A stretch of 64,000 nucleotides of DNA from Streptomyces sp. NRRL F-5123 (GTDB lineage Bacteria; Actinomycetota; Actinomycetes; Streptomycetales; Streptomycetaceae). Location: the NCBI RefSeq assembly GCF_000721495.1, contig NZ_JOHY01000001.1, positions 124,001-188,000 on the forward strand. The letters run 5' to 3'. The notes beneath the pieces are model-generated. The model saw nothing but the letters and a program-made list of their open reading frames with translations. It had not been told where the DNA came from and ran no database searches. Below are positions 43,133-52,008 of the stretch, piece by piece; the stretch's first letter is position 1, and each line of letters starts with the position of its first letter. Position numbers and translations under genes: made by a program.

Positions 43133-43759
43133 ATGCGTATCGGAATCATCGGGGCCGGCCACATCGGCTCCACGCTCGCCCGCCACTTCTCCGCGGCCGG
43201 CCACCAGGTCGCACTCGCCAACTCCCGCGGCCCGGAGACCCTCGCGGGCCTGACCGCCGACATCGGCGGCGGGGTGCGGGCCGTCACCGCCGCGGAGGCC
43301 GCGGGCTTCGGCGAGGTGGCCGTGGTGAGCATCCCCTACGGCCGGATCGACGAGCTGCCCCGCAACGAGCTGAGCGGCAAGATCGTCGTCGACACCTGCA
43401 ACTACTACCCGCAGCGCGACGGCCACGAGGCCGACCTGGACGACGGCTCCACCACGTCCAGCGAGAAGGTCCGCGCGGCGACCGGCGGCGACGTGGTGAA
43501 GGCCTTCAACGCGATCTTCTGGGAGAACCTGCGCGACCGCGGCCGCCCCGAGGGCGACCCCGAGCGCCTGGCCATCCCGGTCTCCGGCGACGAGGACAAG
43601 GCCAAGAAGGTCGTGGCCGGCCTCATCCGCGAGATCGGCTTCGACCCCGTCGACGCCGGCCCGCTCGCCGCCGGCGGGCGCAAGCACGAGCCCGGCACCG
43701 ACGTGTACACCGCCGAACTGCCCGCCGTGGACCTGGCGGCGGCCCTGCACGCGGCCTGA
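43133..43759 (+). CDS. NADPH-dependent F420 reductase-like / NAD(P)-binding protein
   Basis: A 208-aa dinucleotide-binding protein: MRIGIIGAGHIGSTLARHF at the N-terminus, VALANSRGPETL (NADP-phosphate contact, as in NADPH:F420 oxidoreductases), VSIPYGRID, and VVKAFNAIFWENL. It belongs to the Npd/F420-reductase-like group of COG2085. It is co-directional with the Rieske gene (31 bp) and converges on the RibD-like gene. An F420-linked role is possible in an actinomycete but not shown by the sequence. Confidence 0.83.
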   Translation: MRIGIIGAGHIGSTLARHFSAAGHQVALANSRGPETLAGLTADIGGGVRAVTAAEAAGFGEVAVVSIPYGRIDELPRNELSGKIVVDTCNYYPQRDGHEADLDDGSTTSSEKVRAATGGDVVKAFNAIFWENLRDRGRPEGDPERLAIPVSGDEDKAKKVVAGLIREIGFDPVDAGPLAAGGRKHEPGTDVYTAELPAVDLAAALHAA

Positions 43760-43772
43760 CACCGCCGCGCGC

Positions 43773-44372
43773 CTACGGCACTTCCGCCACCGCGCCGCCG
43801 GACGCGTACACGGCGACGACCACGCCGCTCGGCGTCGGCGTCACCTCGACGGACTCGAAGGCGGCGGGCGCGAAGCCCTCCGCGAACAGCCGGCGGCCGG
43901 CGCCCAGCACGATCGGGTGCACGCACAGCACGTACGCGTCGACGAGGCCGTACGCCGCGAGCGACGCGACCAGCTCCGCGCTGCCCATGACGTGCAGGTC
44001 CCCGCCGGGGACCTGCCGCAGCCCGGCCACCGCGGCGGGCACGTCACCGCCGAGCAGAGCCGAGTTCGGCCACGGCAGCGGCTCGGCCAGGCTGCGGGAG
44101 GCGACGTACTTCGGGGCGGCGTTGAGCGCGTCGCGGAAGGGACCGCCCTCGGCGTTCCAGTGCCCGAGCACGTCCTGGTAGGTGCGGCGGCCGAGGAGGA
44201 AGCCGCTTCCCGCGGACAGCCGCTCGCCCCAGATCCGGGCGACCGTCCCGTCGCCGGCGCGCTCGGCCGCCCAGCCCCCCGCGGTGAAGCCGCCCCGCGT
44301 GTCCTCGTCGGGGCGGCCGGGCGCCTGCACCACGCCGTCCAGCGTCATGTGCTCGATGGCGACGATCCTCAT
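43773..44372 (-). CDS. Dihydrofolate reductase-like (RibD C-terminal) protein
   Basis: A 199-aa protein of the RibD C-terminal / DHFR-like fold (COG0262): MRIVAIEHMTLDGVVQAPG, GFLLGRRTYQDVLGHWN, PKYVASRSLAEPLPWPNS and LHVMGSAELVASLAAYGLVD. Such proteins are frequent in Streptomyces and usually have no known substrate; true folate or riboflavin roles are unlikely here. It is monocistronic, 13 bp from the stop of the convergent F420-reductase-like gene. Confidence 0.88.
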   Translation of the reverse strand: MRIVAIEHMTLDGVVQAPGRPDEDTRGGFTAGGWAAERAGDGTVARIWGERLSAGSGFLLGRRTYQDVLGHWNAEGGPFRDALNAAPKYVASRSLAEPLPWPNSALLGGDVPAAVAGLRQVPGGDLHVMGSAELVASLAAYGLVDAYVLCVHPIVLGAGRRLFAEGFAPAAFESVEVTPTPSGVVVAVYASGGAVAEVP

Positions 44373-44486
44373 GGCACTCCGTTCTCCTGGCCTGTCCGGG
44401 GAGACCGCCTCCCGCGGCCGCGCGGTCCTGAGACCCGCTCTCCCGTTGGACCGGCGCGGGCCCGGAAAATCATCGGCCGCCGGGGC

Positions 44487-45791
44487 TCAGGCCGCCTCCG
44501 CGCCCTCCGGCGCGCGCGGCACCGGCTGCGGCGCACCGCCGGTCCGCGCGTCGTACGCCATGAGCGCGGGCAGCGACGCCGCCAGCAGGCCGACCGCGGC
44601 GACCCCGGCGAGACCGCCGGACCACACCGACGTACGGGCCGAGGTCACCGCGGCGACCGCGCCCGAGCGGACCTGGCCGAGCTGCGGGCCGACCGAGTAC
44701 GACAGCAGCTCGATGCCCGCGAGCCGGCCGCGCAGCGCGTCCGGGATCGTCTGGTTCCACATCGTGCTGCGGCCGATCCCGCTGATCATGTCCATCCCCC
44801 CGGCCAGCGCCAGGAAGAGCAGCACGAGCCAGATCTCCCGCACCCAGCCCGCACCCGCCATCGCCGCGCCCCACCCCGCCGCTGCGAGAACCACCATCCG
44901 GCCGTGCCGGTGCACCCGGGTCGCCCAGCCGCTCGTCAGGCTCACCAGCAGCGAGCCCACCGACCCGGCCGCGTACATCAGGCCCAGCGACCAGCGGGCG
45001 TGCAGGTCGTCGGCGAGGAAGGGGTAGATCGCTGCAGGGTAGGCGAAGAACATCGCGGCCAGGTCGATCGCGTACGTGCCCAGCAGCTCCTTGCGGCTCC
45101 ACGCGTAGCGCGCGCCCTCCGCGATCCCGCGCAGCGACGGCCGGGCGGCGTCGTGCGCCGCCGGGGAGCGGCGCAGCCCGAGGCCGAGGCACACCGAGAC
45201 CGCGAAGGTCACCGTGTCGGCGGTGTAGGCCCACTCCAGACCGGCCCAGGCGATCACCAGACCGGCCAGCGACGGCCCCGCGATCGCGCCGACCTGGTAG
45301 CGCAGCGCGTTGAGCGAGGCCGCCGCCGCGAGCTGGTCGCGCGGCACGATCCGCTGCACGATCGCGTCCAGCGCCGGGCGCTGCAGCCCCGTCAGCGCGC
45401 TGGACAGCGCCGCGACCACGTACAGCGGCCACACCCCCGGGTGCGGCAGCAGCGTGTTGACCAGCAGCGCCGCGGACAGCAGGCCCTGCGCCGCCTCGCT
45501 GGCGTTGATGAGCAGCTTGCGGTCCACGGCATCGGCGAGCGCCCCGCCGTACAGCCCGAAGACGACCAGTGGCACCAGCTCCACCGCGCCGATCGCCCCG
45601 ACCGCTGCCGCCGAGCCCGTCAGGTCCTTGACCTGCACCGGCAGCGCCACCAGGGTCAGGAAGCTGCCGAAGGTGGTGATCACCCCCGCGAGCCACATCA
45701 GCCGGAAGTCCCGCGAGGTGCGCCAGGGTGTCACGTCCGGCAGGAGTGCCCGCAGGCGGCTCGGGCGGGCAGCGTCGTCATCCTTTTCCAC
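44487..45791 (-). CDS. MFS transporter (EntS-like exporter)
   Basis: Major facilitator protein, 434 aa, of the MFS_3/EntS-like group: FRLMWLAGVITTFGSFLTLV opens the first helix, GLYGGALADAVDRKLLI is the motif-A loop, and the tail RGRLAGIELLSYSVGPQLGQ is typical for siderophore or drug exporters. GTG at 45791 puts a short charged N-terminus (VEKDDDAARPSRLR) before the first segment. A decayed TetR gene lies upstream in divergent orientation and was probably its repressor, so the exporter may now be unregulated. Confidence 0.85.
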   Translation of the reverse strand: MEKDDDAARPSRLRALLPDVTPWRTSRDFRLMWLAGVITTFGSFLTLVALPVQVKDLTGSAAAVGAIGAVELVPLVVFGLYGGALADAVDRKLLINASEAAQGLLSAALLVNTLLPHPGVWPLYVVAALSSALTGLQRPALDAIVQRIVPRDQLAAAASLNALRYQVGAIAGPSLAGLVIAWAGLEWAYTADTVTFAVSVCLGLGLRRSPAAHDAARPSLRGIAEGARYAWSRKELLGTYAIDLAAMFFAYPAAIYPFLADDLHARWSLGLMYAAGSVGSLLVSLTSGWATRVHRHGRMVVLAAAGWGAAMAGAGWVREIWLVLLFLALAGGMDMISGIGRSTMWNQTIPDALRGRLAGIELLSYSVGPQLGQVRSGAVAAVTSARTSVWSGGLAGVAAVGLLAASLPALMAYDARTGGAPQPVPRAPEGAEAA

Positions 45792-45999
45792 AGCCGTGCA
45801 TCGTTCCTGGCCAGGGGCCGCCGGGGCAAAGGCTTTTCCGGCGCCGCGCACGCCGCGGGTGTCATCGCCCGGCGGGGACGCGCTCCGGGACGCCGGGGTC
45901 CGGCAGCGCCCGCAGGGGCCGCCCGCACCGCCGTCGGCGGGCCCCTGCCCGGTCCTCCCGCCGCCTTCCGTACGCCTCCGGTGCCGCCTTGCGCAGTCC

Positions 46000-46516
46000 C
46001 TCGGCCCGGCTTCTCCACCGCCGAATCGGGCTACCACCGGGCCTTGTTCGCGAAGATCGCCGAGCGGGCCGGGCTGAGCAGTACGGGGACGGTCAGCCAC
46101 CACTTCGACGGTCACGGCCGCCTTCCTCGGCGCGGCCGGGGCCGGTCTCGCGGCCCGGGTGGAGCAGCTCCGCCGCGGCCGGCGGGCGGGGGAGCTCCGC
46201 CCCTTCGACCGGCGGGCGGGGGCGCGGGTGATCCGCGCCGCCATCGACGACGTCGTGCGGCGCGCCGCCCAGGGCCGCGGCCTCGACGTGCGGGCCCCGG
46301 ACGGCGAACTCGCCGACGTCTTCGACCGTGCCACCAGGAGGACGTCACGGGGGCTCCCGCGGGCCCGGCACACCGCACACCGCAGGGCGGCACGGAGGGC
46401 GCCGCCGCCGAGCCCGTACCGAACCGGACCGCGGCCCTGCGCTGTGGCCGGCGCTGCTCGGCGCGCTGATCGGCCTCCACAACTGGTACGTCACCCGCGA
46501 CGGGCTCACGCTCTGA
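46000..46516 (+). pseudogene. Decayed TetR-family regulator
   Basis: A clear TetR recognition-helix segment, ALFAKIAERAGLSSTGTVSH (about 46043-46102), is followed by loss of frame; a second frame continues with AARVEQLRRGRRAGELRPFD and IRAAIDDVVRRAAQGRGLD, and a third ends with LLGALIGLHNWYVTRDGLTL before TGA at 46514. Together these give helix-turn-helix, ligand-domain and C-terminal pieces of one regulator in three frames. It is divergent from the MFS gene, a usual TetR/exporter arrangement. Confidence 0.65.
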
Positions 46517-46531
46517 CAGCCCTCCCGGGCC

Positions 46532-47005
46532 TCAGGAATGCATGCGGGCGCCCTTGAGGATCTTGTCCACCGCGTTGCGCGGGCCGTGCACCGCCAGCCC
46601 CACCAGGTCGAGCTGCTCGCGGCGTACCGCCCGCACGGCTGCCCGGTTGTCGCGGTCGTTGCCCGTCGCGAACAGGTCCGAGGTGAAGACGGACACCGGC
46701 AGCGCGCGGGACAGCGCCCGGCCGTGCGCGGCGGTCAGCGTCTCCTTGCCGCCCTCGAAGACCAGCACCGGCTGGCGGAACATCGGCAGGTAGGCGGTGC
46801 CGTCGGCGTCCTCGTACGGCTCCCCGACCACCTCCGGCAGGACGCTGCCCAGCCCGCTCACCAGGAAGGCGGTCACGTTCAGCCGCTGCCAGGTCGCGAG
46901 GTCGTCGCGCAGCAGGACGGCGATCTTGGTGTCGAAGCGTACGGGCGCGAAGCCGGCCCCGGCCTCGTCCACGGTTTCGTCCGGGGTGTCGTTCAGCGTT
47001 TCCAT
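46532..47005 (-). CDS. DUF2000-family protein
   Basis: A 157-aa protein of the DUF2000 family. The family segment FDTKIAVLLRDDLATWQRLN followed by VTAFLVSGLGS is well kept, as is DLFATGNDRDNRAAVR. Members adopt a peptidyl-tRNA-hydrolase-II-like fold, but function is unknown. ATG at 47005 was chosen over upstream starts because the family begins close to KIAVLL. It is divergent from the AraC regulator at 47055, a pairing that suggests shared control. Confidence 0.85.
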   Translation of the reverse strand: METLNDTPDETVDEAGAGFAPVRFDTKIAVLLRDDLATWQRLNVTAFLVSGLGSVLPEVVGEPYEDADGTAYLPMFRQPVLVFEGGKETLTAAHGRALSRALPVSVFTSDLFATGNDRDNRAAVRAVRREQLDLVGLAVHGPRNAVDKILKGARMHS

Positions 47006-47054
47006 GCCTCCAGCCTCGCGGCCGCCGGCGGCGCCGGTCTTGTACGTTCTTTGC

Positions 47055-47927
47055 ATGGCACAGGCGCACGAGACCTCCGCGTGGCGCCCGCCGGTGGCGG
47101 GAGTCGTGGAGGTCCTCCATGCCCGTTTCACCGCGCACTCCTACCCGATGCACGTGCACGACGCCTGGACGCTGCTGATCGTCGACGACGGCGCCGTCCG
47201 CTACGACCTGGACCGCAGCGAGCACGGCACCCCCGTCGGCACGGTGAGCGTGCTGCCGCCGCAGGTCCCGCACAACGGCTCGCCCGCCACTTCGCACGGC
47301 TTCCGCAAGCGCGTCCTCTACCTCGACATGACGCAGCTCGACGAGCGGTTCATCGCCCCGGCCGTGGACACCCCGGACCTCGCCGACCCGCTGCTGCGCA
47401 CCCGCATCGGGCAGCTGCACCAGGCCCTCGCCCGCCCCGGCGACGAACTGGAGGCCGAGAGCCGCCTCGCCCTCGTCGGCGAGCGGCTGCGCACGCACCT
47501 GCGCCCCCGGCTCGTCCCCGCCCTCCCCCGGCAGGACACCGGCGTCGCGCGCCGGCTGCGCGACCTCCTCGACGCGCACCTGCGCGACGGCGTCACGCTC
47601 GACGAGGCCGCCCGCCGGCTGCACGCCCACCCCACGCACCTGGTGCGCGCGTTCAGCGCCGCCTTCGGCATCGCCCCGCACCAGTACGTGATGTCGCGCC
47701 GCGTCGACCTGTCCCGCCGGATGCTGCTGGACGGCCGGCCGCCCGCCGAGGTGGCGACCGCCGTGGGCTTCTACGACCAGTCCCACTTCAGCCGCCACTT
47801 CAAGCGCGTGCTGGGCACCGCCCCCGGGCGCTACGCCGCACGCGCGCGGGTCGCCGGCGGGGATCCCCGCCGGCGGCCCGCCGCACCCGTCCGCTCTCAG
47901 ACGATGGCCACCGGGCCGTCCCAGTAG
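47055..47927 (+). CDS. AraC-family transcriptional regulator
   Basis: Regulator, 290 aa. An N-terminal cupin-like sensing domain (HARFTAHSYPMHVHDAWTLL) is followed by the AraC double helix-turn-helix (LDEAARRLHAHPTHLVRAFS and PPAEVATAVGFYDQSHFSRH). It belongs to the group close to AraC regulators of amino-acid exporters. The last 25 residues are a basic, disordered tail that overlaps the convergent DUF1906 gene by 31 bp. It is divergent from DUF2000 (49 bp between starts), the likely target. Effector unknown. Confidence 0.88.
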   Translation: MAQAHETSAWRPPVAGVVEVLHARFTAHSYPMHVHDAWTLLIVDDGAVRYDLDRSEHGTPVGTVSVLPPQVPHNGSPATSHGFRKRVLYLDMTQLDERFIAPAVDTPDLADPLLRTRIGQLHQALARPGDELEAESRLALVGERLRTHLRPRLVPALPRQDTGVARRLRDLLDAHLRDGVTLDEAARRLHAHPTHLVRAFSAAFGIAPHQYVMSRRVDLSRRMLLDGRPPAEVATAVGFYDQSHFSRHFKRVLGTAPGRYAARARVAGGDPRRRPAAPVRSQTMATGPSQ

Positions 47928-48730
47928 TCGCGGTCCACGGTGAGCGTGTAGCCCTTGCGGGTCTCCTTGCTGTTGACCTGGTACTGGTGCGCCCGGCTGT
48001 GGCCGGTGTAGAGCTGCGCGTTCCAGGGCCAGTCCGTCGTGGTGGTGACCTTGCCGTCATACAGCGCGTACCAGAGGTTGCCGGGCAGGTCCGTCCGGTT
48101 CGCCGCCGTGGCGACGGCCTTGGCGCTGGACGTCGAGAACCCGTAGTAGCCGGCGCGGTAGGTCTTGTCGCGCAGCGTCTTGCTGAACGAACGCACGTAC
48201 GCCAGCACGGCGTTGTTGCACGACGTGTTGGTGACGTCGTACGACTCCATGTCCAGGTAGACCGCAGAACCGGCCTTCATCCCCAGCGCCGCCGCCTTCG
48301 CGACCGCGTCCTTGCCGTCAGTCGCACCGAGCGACGCGGCCGTGGCCGTGGACGTGCTCAGCTTCTCCGACTTCGTCCCCGTCTGGCACGGCGGCTGCGC
48401 CCCGACGTAGATCGGGACGAGCTTCCAGCCCGCCGTGTTGGCCGCCTTCACCCACGAGGCGGTCAGGTTGGGCTGTGCGCAGCCCCGGTTCCGCCCGCCC
48501 ACGTAGACGGCCGCGCCGCCGTAGTAGCCGTCCGCCTTCCACGCCTTCATCGCCGCCTGCGACGGTGCGGTGCACGTGTCGAACGCCCGCCCGGTGAAGG
48601 TCTTCTGCGCGGGCCACGTGGTCGCCGCCATCGACGACTGCGCCATCACCACACCCCCCGCCGCGACGACGGCCGCAGCCGTACCCCACGCGATGTACCG
48701 CCCCTTTTTCGACAACCGGTGCCTGGACAA
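47897..48730 (-). CDS. Secreted DUF1906 (glycoside-hydrolase-like, Rv2525c type) protein
   Basis: A 277-aa exported protein. A basic start (SRHRLSKKGR), a hydrophobic helix and AATTWPAQ give a signal peptide or N-terminal anchor ending near residue 36. The DUF1906 domain follows: GRAFDTCTAPSQAAMKAW, YYGGAAVYVGG, KLVPIYVG, SAVYLDMESYD and AGYYGFSTSSAK, a TIM-barrel related to GH25-like lysozymes, with D/E of YLDMESYD in the active-site position. It is a cell-wall hydrolase candidate, though enzymatic activity is unproven for the family. Start TTG at 48730 has GAGGGTGGGGA ahead; no in-frame ATG is near. Confidence 0.83.
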   Translation of the reverse strand: MSRHRLSKKGRYIAWGTAAAVVAAGGVVMAQSSMAATTWPAQKTFTGRAFDTCTAPSQAAMKAWKADGYYGGAAVYVGGRNRGCAQPNLTASWVKAANTAGWKLVPIYVGAQPPCQTGTKSEKLSTSTATAASLGATDGKDAVAKAAALGMKAGSAVYLDMESYDVTNTSCNNAVLAYVRSFSKTLRDKTYRAGYYGFSTSSAKAVATAANRTDLPGNLWYALYDGKVTTTTDWPWNAQLYTGHSRAHQYQVNSKETRKGYTLTVDRDYWDGPVAIV

Positions 48731-48987
48731 TCCCCACCCTCATTCTCCGGCGGCCCTCCCGGGCCCGCCCCACGACCAACGCCCGGCCACGCCGGACGAG
48801 CCTGATCGTAAGGGCTCCGCGAGCCACTTCCGCACAGGGGTACGACCCGTACGCACCGCCCGTCCGGAAGGGCCTTCTCGACAGCCCGGGGGGAGCGGGG
48901 GACCGCGGGCGGGGAGGGGGTGGCGGAGTAGGCCGGACAGGTGGAGCACCGGCGATGACGCCGCCGGGCCGGAGAGCGGGGGGAGGC

Positions 48988-50277
48988 TCACCGCGGCCAG
49001 CGGGCCGCGGTGACGTGCCGGTTGCGCAGTCCGGCCGCGGTGACGGCGGCCTGGACGCCCGCGACCAGCACGACGGCGCCGGTCACGCCGAGCAGTTGCA
49101 GGGCGAGCCCGGCGACCAGTGAGCCGAGCGGGGCGCCCGCGCCGATGAGGGTCATCGTCGCCGCTATCGTGCGGCCCCGCCGGTGGTCCGGGGTCCGGCG
49201 GAAGACAAGGATGTCGACCAGGATCCGCAGCGCCGGCAGGCCGAGCGCGGCCAGCGCGAGCATCGCGAAGACCCACACCGGGCCGAGCGGCAGCGCCAGC
49301 AGGCCCACGCCCGCGGCAGTGAGCGCGGAGGCGGCCAGCAGCACGGTGCCGGGCCCGAGCCGCCGGTCCAGCCGCGGCACGAGCATCGCGCCCGCGAGCA
49401 TGCCGACCGCGGTGCCGGTGAGGGCCAGGCCGATTGCGCCGGAGGAGTGGTGCTGGTGCCGCAGGGCCACCACGACCACGAGGACGGCCGCGGTCACGCT
49501 GAAGTAGAAGCCGCAGATGACGGCCAGGGCCGCGCGCAGCAGCCGGTCGCCGGCGACTTCGCGCAGCCCGGCCAGCGCCTCGGCTGCCGGCCGGGCCGCC
49601 CTCGCCGGCCGCGCGGCCGGGGGGGCAGCCGCGCCTGGACCGGCCGCCGGGTCCGCCGGGTCCGCGGCCGGGACGCGTACGGCAAGGGCGCAGCAGAAGG
49701 AGACCGCGAAGCCGAGGGCCGCGGCAGCGAACGGGAAGGCGCGCGAGGCCAGGTAGAGCGCGCCGCCCAGCGGCGGTCCGGCCAGCGCGGCGGCTCCGCC
49801 GCGCGCCTCGTCCCGGCTGAGCGCGGCGGTCAGCTGGTGGTCCGGCACCACCGCGCGGAGCAGCAGCATCCGGGCGGGCGCGCCGAACGCGGTCGCCGTG
49901 CCCAGGGCCACCGCGGCCCCGAGGAGCAGGCCGAGGTTGGCCACGCCCGCCTCCAGGCACCCGACGACGAGGGTCAGGGCCAGCGCCCGTACCGCCTCGG
50001 AGACCAGCAGGACGCGGCGCCGGTCGAGCCGGTCGACCACGACGCCGGCGGGCAACCCGGCCAGGATCGCCGTGCCGACCTCGGTGAAGCCGAACAGGCC
50101 CGCCAGCGCCGGGGATCCGGTCATTCCCAGGACGAGCAGCGGACAGGCGACCTCGACGGTCTCCAGCCCGAGGTTGGCGGCGGCGGCTCCGATCCACAGT
50201 GCCTGGAAGCGGCGGTTGCGCCGCAGCGGCAGCTCGGCAGGCGCACCATGTTCACGTTCGACGAAACATTCACTCAT
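48988..50277 (-). CDS. MFS transporter
   Basis: Major facilitator protein, 429 aa, about 12 hydrophobic segments, of the MFS_3 type (LRRNRRFQALWIGAAAANLG start, VVVDRLDRRRVLLVSEAVRA motif-A loop). An Ala/Pro-rich loop of 30 residues near position 210 separates the two halves. ATG at 50277 lies inside an inverted repeat (50267-50286) that probably serves as operator for the divergent ArsR-type regulator at 50381. No Shine-Dalgarno is visible before it, so a leaderless or near-leaderless transcript is possible. Substrate unknown. Confidence 0.87.
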   Translation of the reverse strand: MSECFVEREHGAPAELPLRRNRRFQALWIGAAAANLGLETVEVACPLLVLGMTGSPALAGLFGFTEVGTAILAGLPAGVVVDRLDRRRVLLVSEAVRALALTLVVGCLEAGVANLGLLLGAAVALGTATAFGAPARMLLLRAVVPDHQLTAALSRDEARGGAAALAGPPLGGALYLASRAFPFAAAALGFAVSFCCALAVRVPAADPADPAAGPGAAAPPAARPARAARPAAEALAGLREVAGDRLLRAALAVICGFYFSVTAAVLVVVVALRHQHHSSGAIGLALTGTAVGMLAGAMLVPRLDRRLGPGTVLLAASALTAAGVGLLALPLGPVWVFAMLALAALGLPALRILVDILVFRRTPDHRRGRTIAATMTLIGAGAPLGSLVAGLALQLLGVTGAVVLVAGVQAAVTAAGLRNRHVTAARWPR

Positions 50278-50286
50278 ACGTGAATG
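50267..50286. promoter_or_regulatory. Inverted repeat CATTCAC-N6-GTGAATG over the MFS start
   Basis: Perfect 7-bp inverted repeat around a 6-bp spacer that contains the MFS start codon. It is divergent from the ArsR gene and a good candidate operator for it. A bound repressor would block initiation directly. Confidence 0.65.
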
Positions 50287-50380
50287 GTAGGGATCAGGTG
50301 AACGGTTGACTAGTGTTGAACTGGGAAGAGCGCCGGACGCGAGGCGCCGGCGCACGCACGACGGGAAGGGCGGGACGACG

Positions 50381-51016
50381 ATGGCCGAGGACGCCGAGGA
50401 GCCGGAGGGCGTGCGGACCGTCCGGGAAGTCGCCGACGTGGAGACGCTCAAGGCGCTGTCCGACCCGCTGCGGCTGGCGATCCTGCGCGCGATGATGACC
50501 GACGTGCACGCCGCGTACCGGGTCAAGGACCTCGCGGCGATGCTCGACCTGCCGGTCACCCGGCTCTACCGGCACATCAAGGTGCTGGAGACGACCGGCC
50601 TGATCCGGGTGGCGCGGACCCGGCTCGTCTCCGGGATCCAGGAGAGCCACTACCAGGTCGCGCAGTTCGCCCTGCGGCTCAGCCGCGAACTGCTCGCCAC
50701 GCCCGGCAGCGCGGGTGAGGTCGCCGACGCCTTCGCGGCCGCCCTCAACGACGTGCGCGACCGCCTCGTCCAGGACGTGACCACCGGCCGCTTCCGGCGC
50801 GATCCCGCCCCCGACGGCTCCCCCGATCCGCTCGGCCCGATGATCGTCGCCCTCGACACCCACCTGTCCGCGGACCGCGCCGCCGATTTCCGCGCCCGCC
50901 TGGCCGCGCTGGTCGAGGAGTTCAACGGTCCGGCGGACAAGGGCGGCGCGGTGGTCCCGGTGGACTTCCTGCTGATGTTCTGGTCGCCCCGCGCCCCCGC
51001 GCCGCCCGCTGGCTGA
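50381..51016 (+). CDS. ArsR-type winged-helix transcriptional regulator
   Basis: Regulator, 211 aa. The winged helix is at residues 20-85: TLKALSDPLRLAILRAMM, then YRVKDLAAMLDLPVTRLYRH with the recognition helix, and IKVLETTGLIRVARTRLVSG. The C-terminal half is helical and may bind an effector. No metal-binding cysteine pair of classical ArsR is visible, so a non-metal ligand is likely. ATG at 50381 follows GAAGGGCGGG. It is divergent from the MFS gene and probably represses it via the repeat at 50267. Confidence 0.85.
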   Translation: MAEDAEEPEGVRTVREVADVETLKALSDPLRLAILRAMMTDVHAAYRVKDLAAMLDLPVTRLYRHIKVLETTGLIRVARTRLVSGIQESHYQVAQFALRLSRELLATPGSAGEVADAFAAALNDVRDRLVQDVTTGRFRRDPAPDGSPDPLGPMIVALDTHLSADRAADFRARLAALVEEFNGPADKGGAVVPVDFLLMFWSPRAPAPPAG

Positions 51017-51052
51017 CGCTTCCCGGACGGGGCCGGCCCGGAGCGCGGTGGA

Positions 51053-51102
51053 CCGGACCGTCCGCGGCGGGGCCGCTGGGCGCCCCGCCGCGGACGGTCC
51101 GG
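51053..51102. terminator. Long perfect hairpin between ArsR and PL3 genes
   Basis: Perfect 20-bp GC stem (CCGGACCGTCCGCGGCGGGG and its complement) with a 10-nt loop between two convergent genes. A strong bidirectional terminator. Confidence 0.88.
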
Positions 51103-51124
51103 GTGGTGGTGGGTGGGCGGGGAG

Positions 51125-51958
51125 CTACCGGTAGGTGATGTCCGACGGCGTGTAGTTGCAGTAGTGGCCGTCGGCGTCGGAGCCGTTCTTCGGGGGCTCG
51201 GCACCGGTGTTGTTGCCGATGTACTTCTGACAGGGGACGATCTTGTGGCTGCTGTCCCCGACGATCGTGATGTTGCGCAGGGAGACGGTGTCGCCGTAGT
51301 TGGTGTTGATCCCGGCGATGGCGCTGCCCTTGTAGGTGGCCTCGATGCCGTTCAGCTCGATGGTCCGCTTGTACTGCGTCGAGCAGTTGCCGCACGACCG
51401 TACGAGCTTGCCGAAGTCCTGCACGGCGAAGTTGCTGACGACGAGCTTGCCCGCGCCGTTGAACTGCAGGACCTTGTCGGAGGCGTGCAGCGCGCCGCCG
51501 CCGGTGACGGTGTAGACGTTGGAGGACGAGGAGCCGCGGAAGGTGGCGGCGTCCTCGCCGACGTCCTCCCACCACACGTTCTGCAGCGTGCAGCTGCCCT
51601 CGCAGTGCACGCCGTCGGCCGCGGGCGAGCCGATGATGACGTTCTTCAGCGTCGCGCCGGGGGCCAGGTCGAAGATCGGGCCCTGGTCCTCCGACTGGCC
51701 GCTCGTGCCGAGGGCGCCGGTCCCGTAGTAGCGGGCGAGGCCGTAGTCCTTGGTGCCGGAGACCGAGATGGTGGAGCCGGTGCCGTGGTTGCTGGTGGGC
51801 GTGGGCCAGGTCGCCGCCGAGGCCGACGGCAGGAAGGCCCCGGTGGCGACCGCGGCGGTGCCGAGCGCGGTGACCGTGCCGAGGGCGGCGGCGAACCGGC
51901 GGCGTCGGCGGTGCGGGTGCCGGTGCGGCGGGTGGGGTGCCTCAGTGCGTGGGGACAT
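51125..51958 (-). CDS. PL3 pectate lyase (secreted)
   Basis: Secreted pectate lyase of family PL3, 277 aa, single domain. A long basic n-region ([18 protein letters not shown]) precedes a hydrophobic core ending SASA near residue 48. The beta-helix carries DQGPIFDLAPGATLKNVIIG, DGVHCEGSCTLQNVWWEDVG and CSTQYKRTIELNG, with the Asp and Arg/Lys positions of the family. It is a calcium-dependent endo-lyase for polygalacturonate. ATG at 51958 follows AAGGAAGAG. A 12-bp AAGCGCTT palindrome lies 39 bp upstream, and the pectinesterase gene is divergent, so this is a two-gene pectin locus. Confidence 0.92.
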   Translation of the reverse strand: MSPRTEAPHPPHRHPHRRRRRFAAALGTVTALGTAAVATGAFLPSASAATWPTPTSNHGTGSTISVSGTKDYGLARYYGTGALGTSGQSEDQGPIFDLAPGATLKNVIIGSPAADGVHCEGSCTLQNVWWEDVGEDAATFRGSSSSNVYTVTGGGALHASDKVLQFNGAGKLVVSNFAVQDFGKLVRSCGNCSTQYKRTIELNGIEATYKGSAIAGINTNYGDTVSLRNITIVGDSSHKIVPCQKYIGNNTGAEPPKNGSDADGHYCNYTPSDITYR

Positions 51959-51996
51959 GGTGCTCTTCCTTTGTGGGGGGATGAACCTCATGATCG

Positions 51997-52008
51997 GCAA
52001 GCGCTTGC
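51997..52008. promoter_or_regulatory. Palindrome GCAAGCGCTTGC in the PL3-CE8 divergent region
   Basis: Perfect 12-bp palindrome with AAGCGCTT core, 39 bp upstream of PL3 in the 402-bp gap to the pectinesterase. Two weaker related cores (TCGAAGCGCTGC at 52034, GTGAAGCGCATC at 52198) are nearby. The rest of 51959-52360 shows only the CE8 leader with GAGGAG. Confidence 0.65.
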
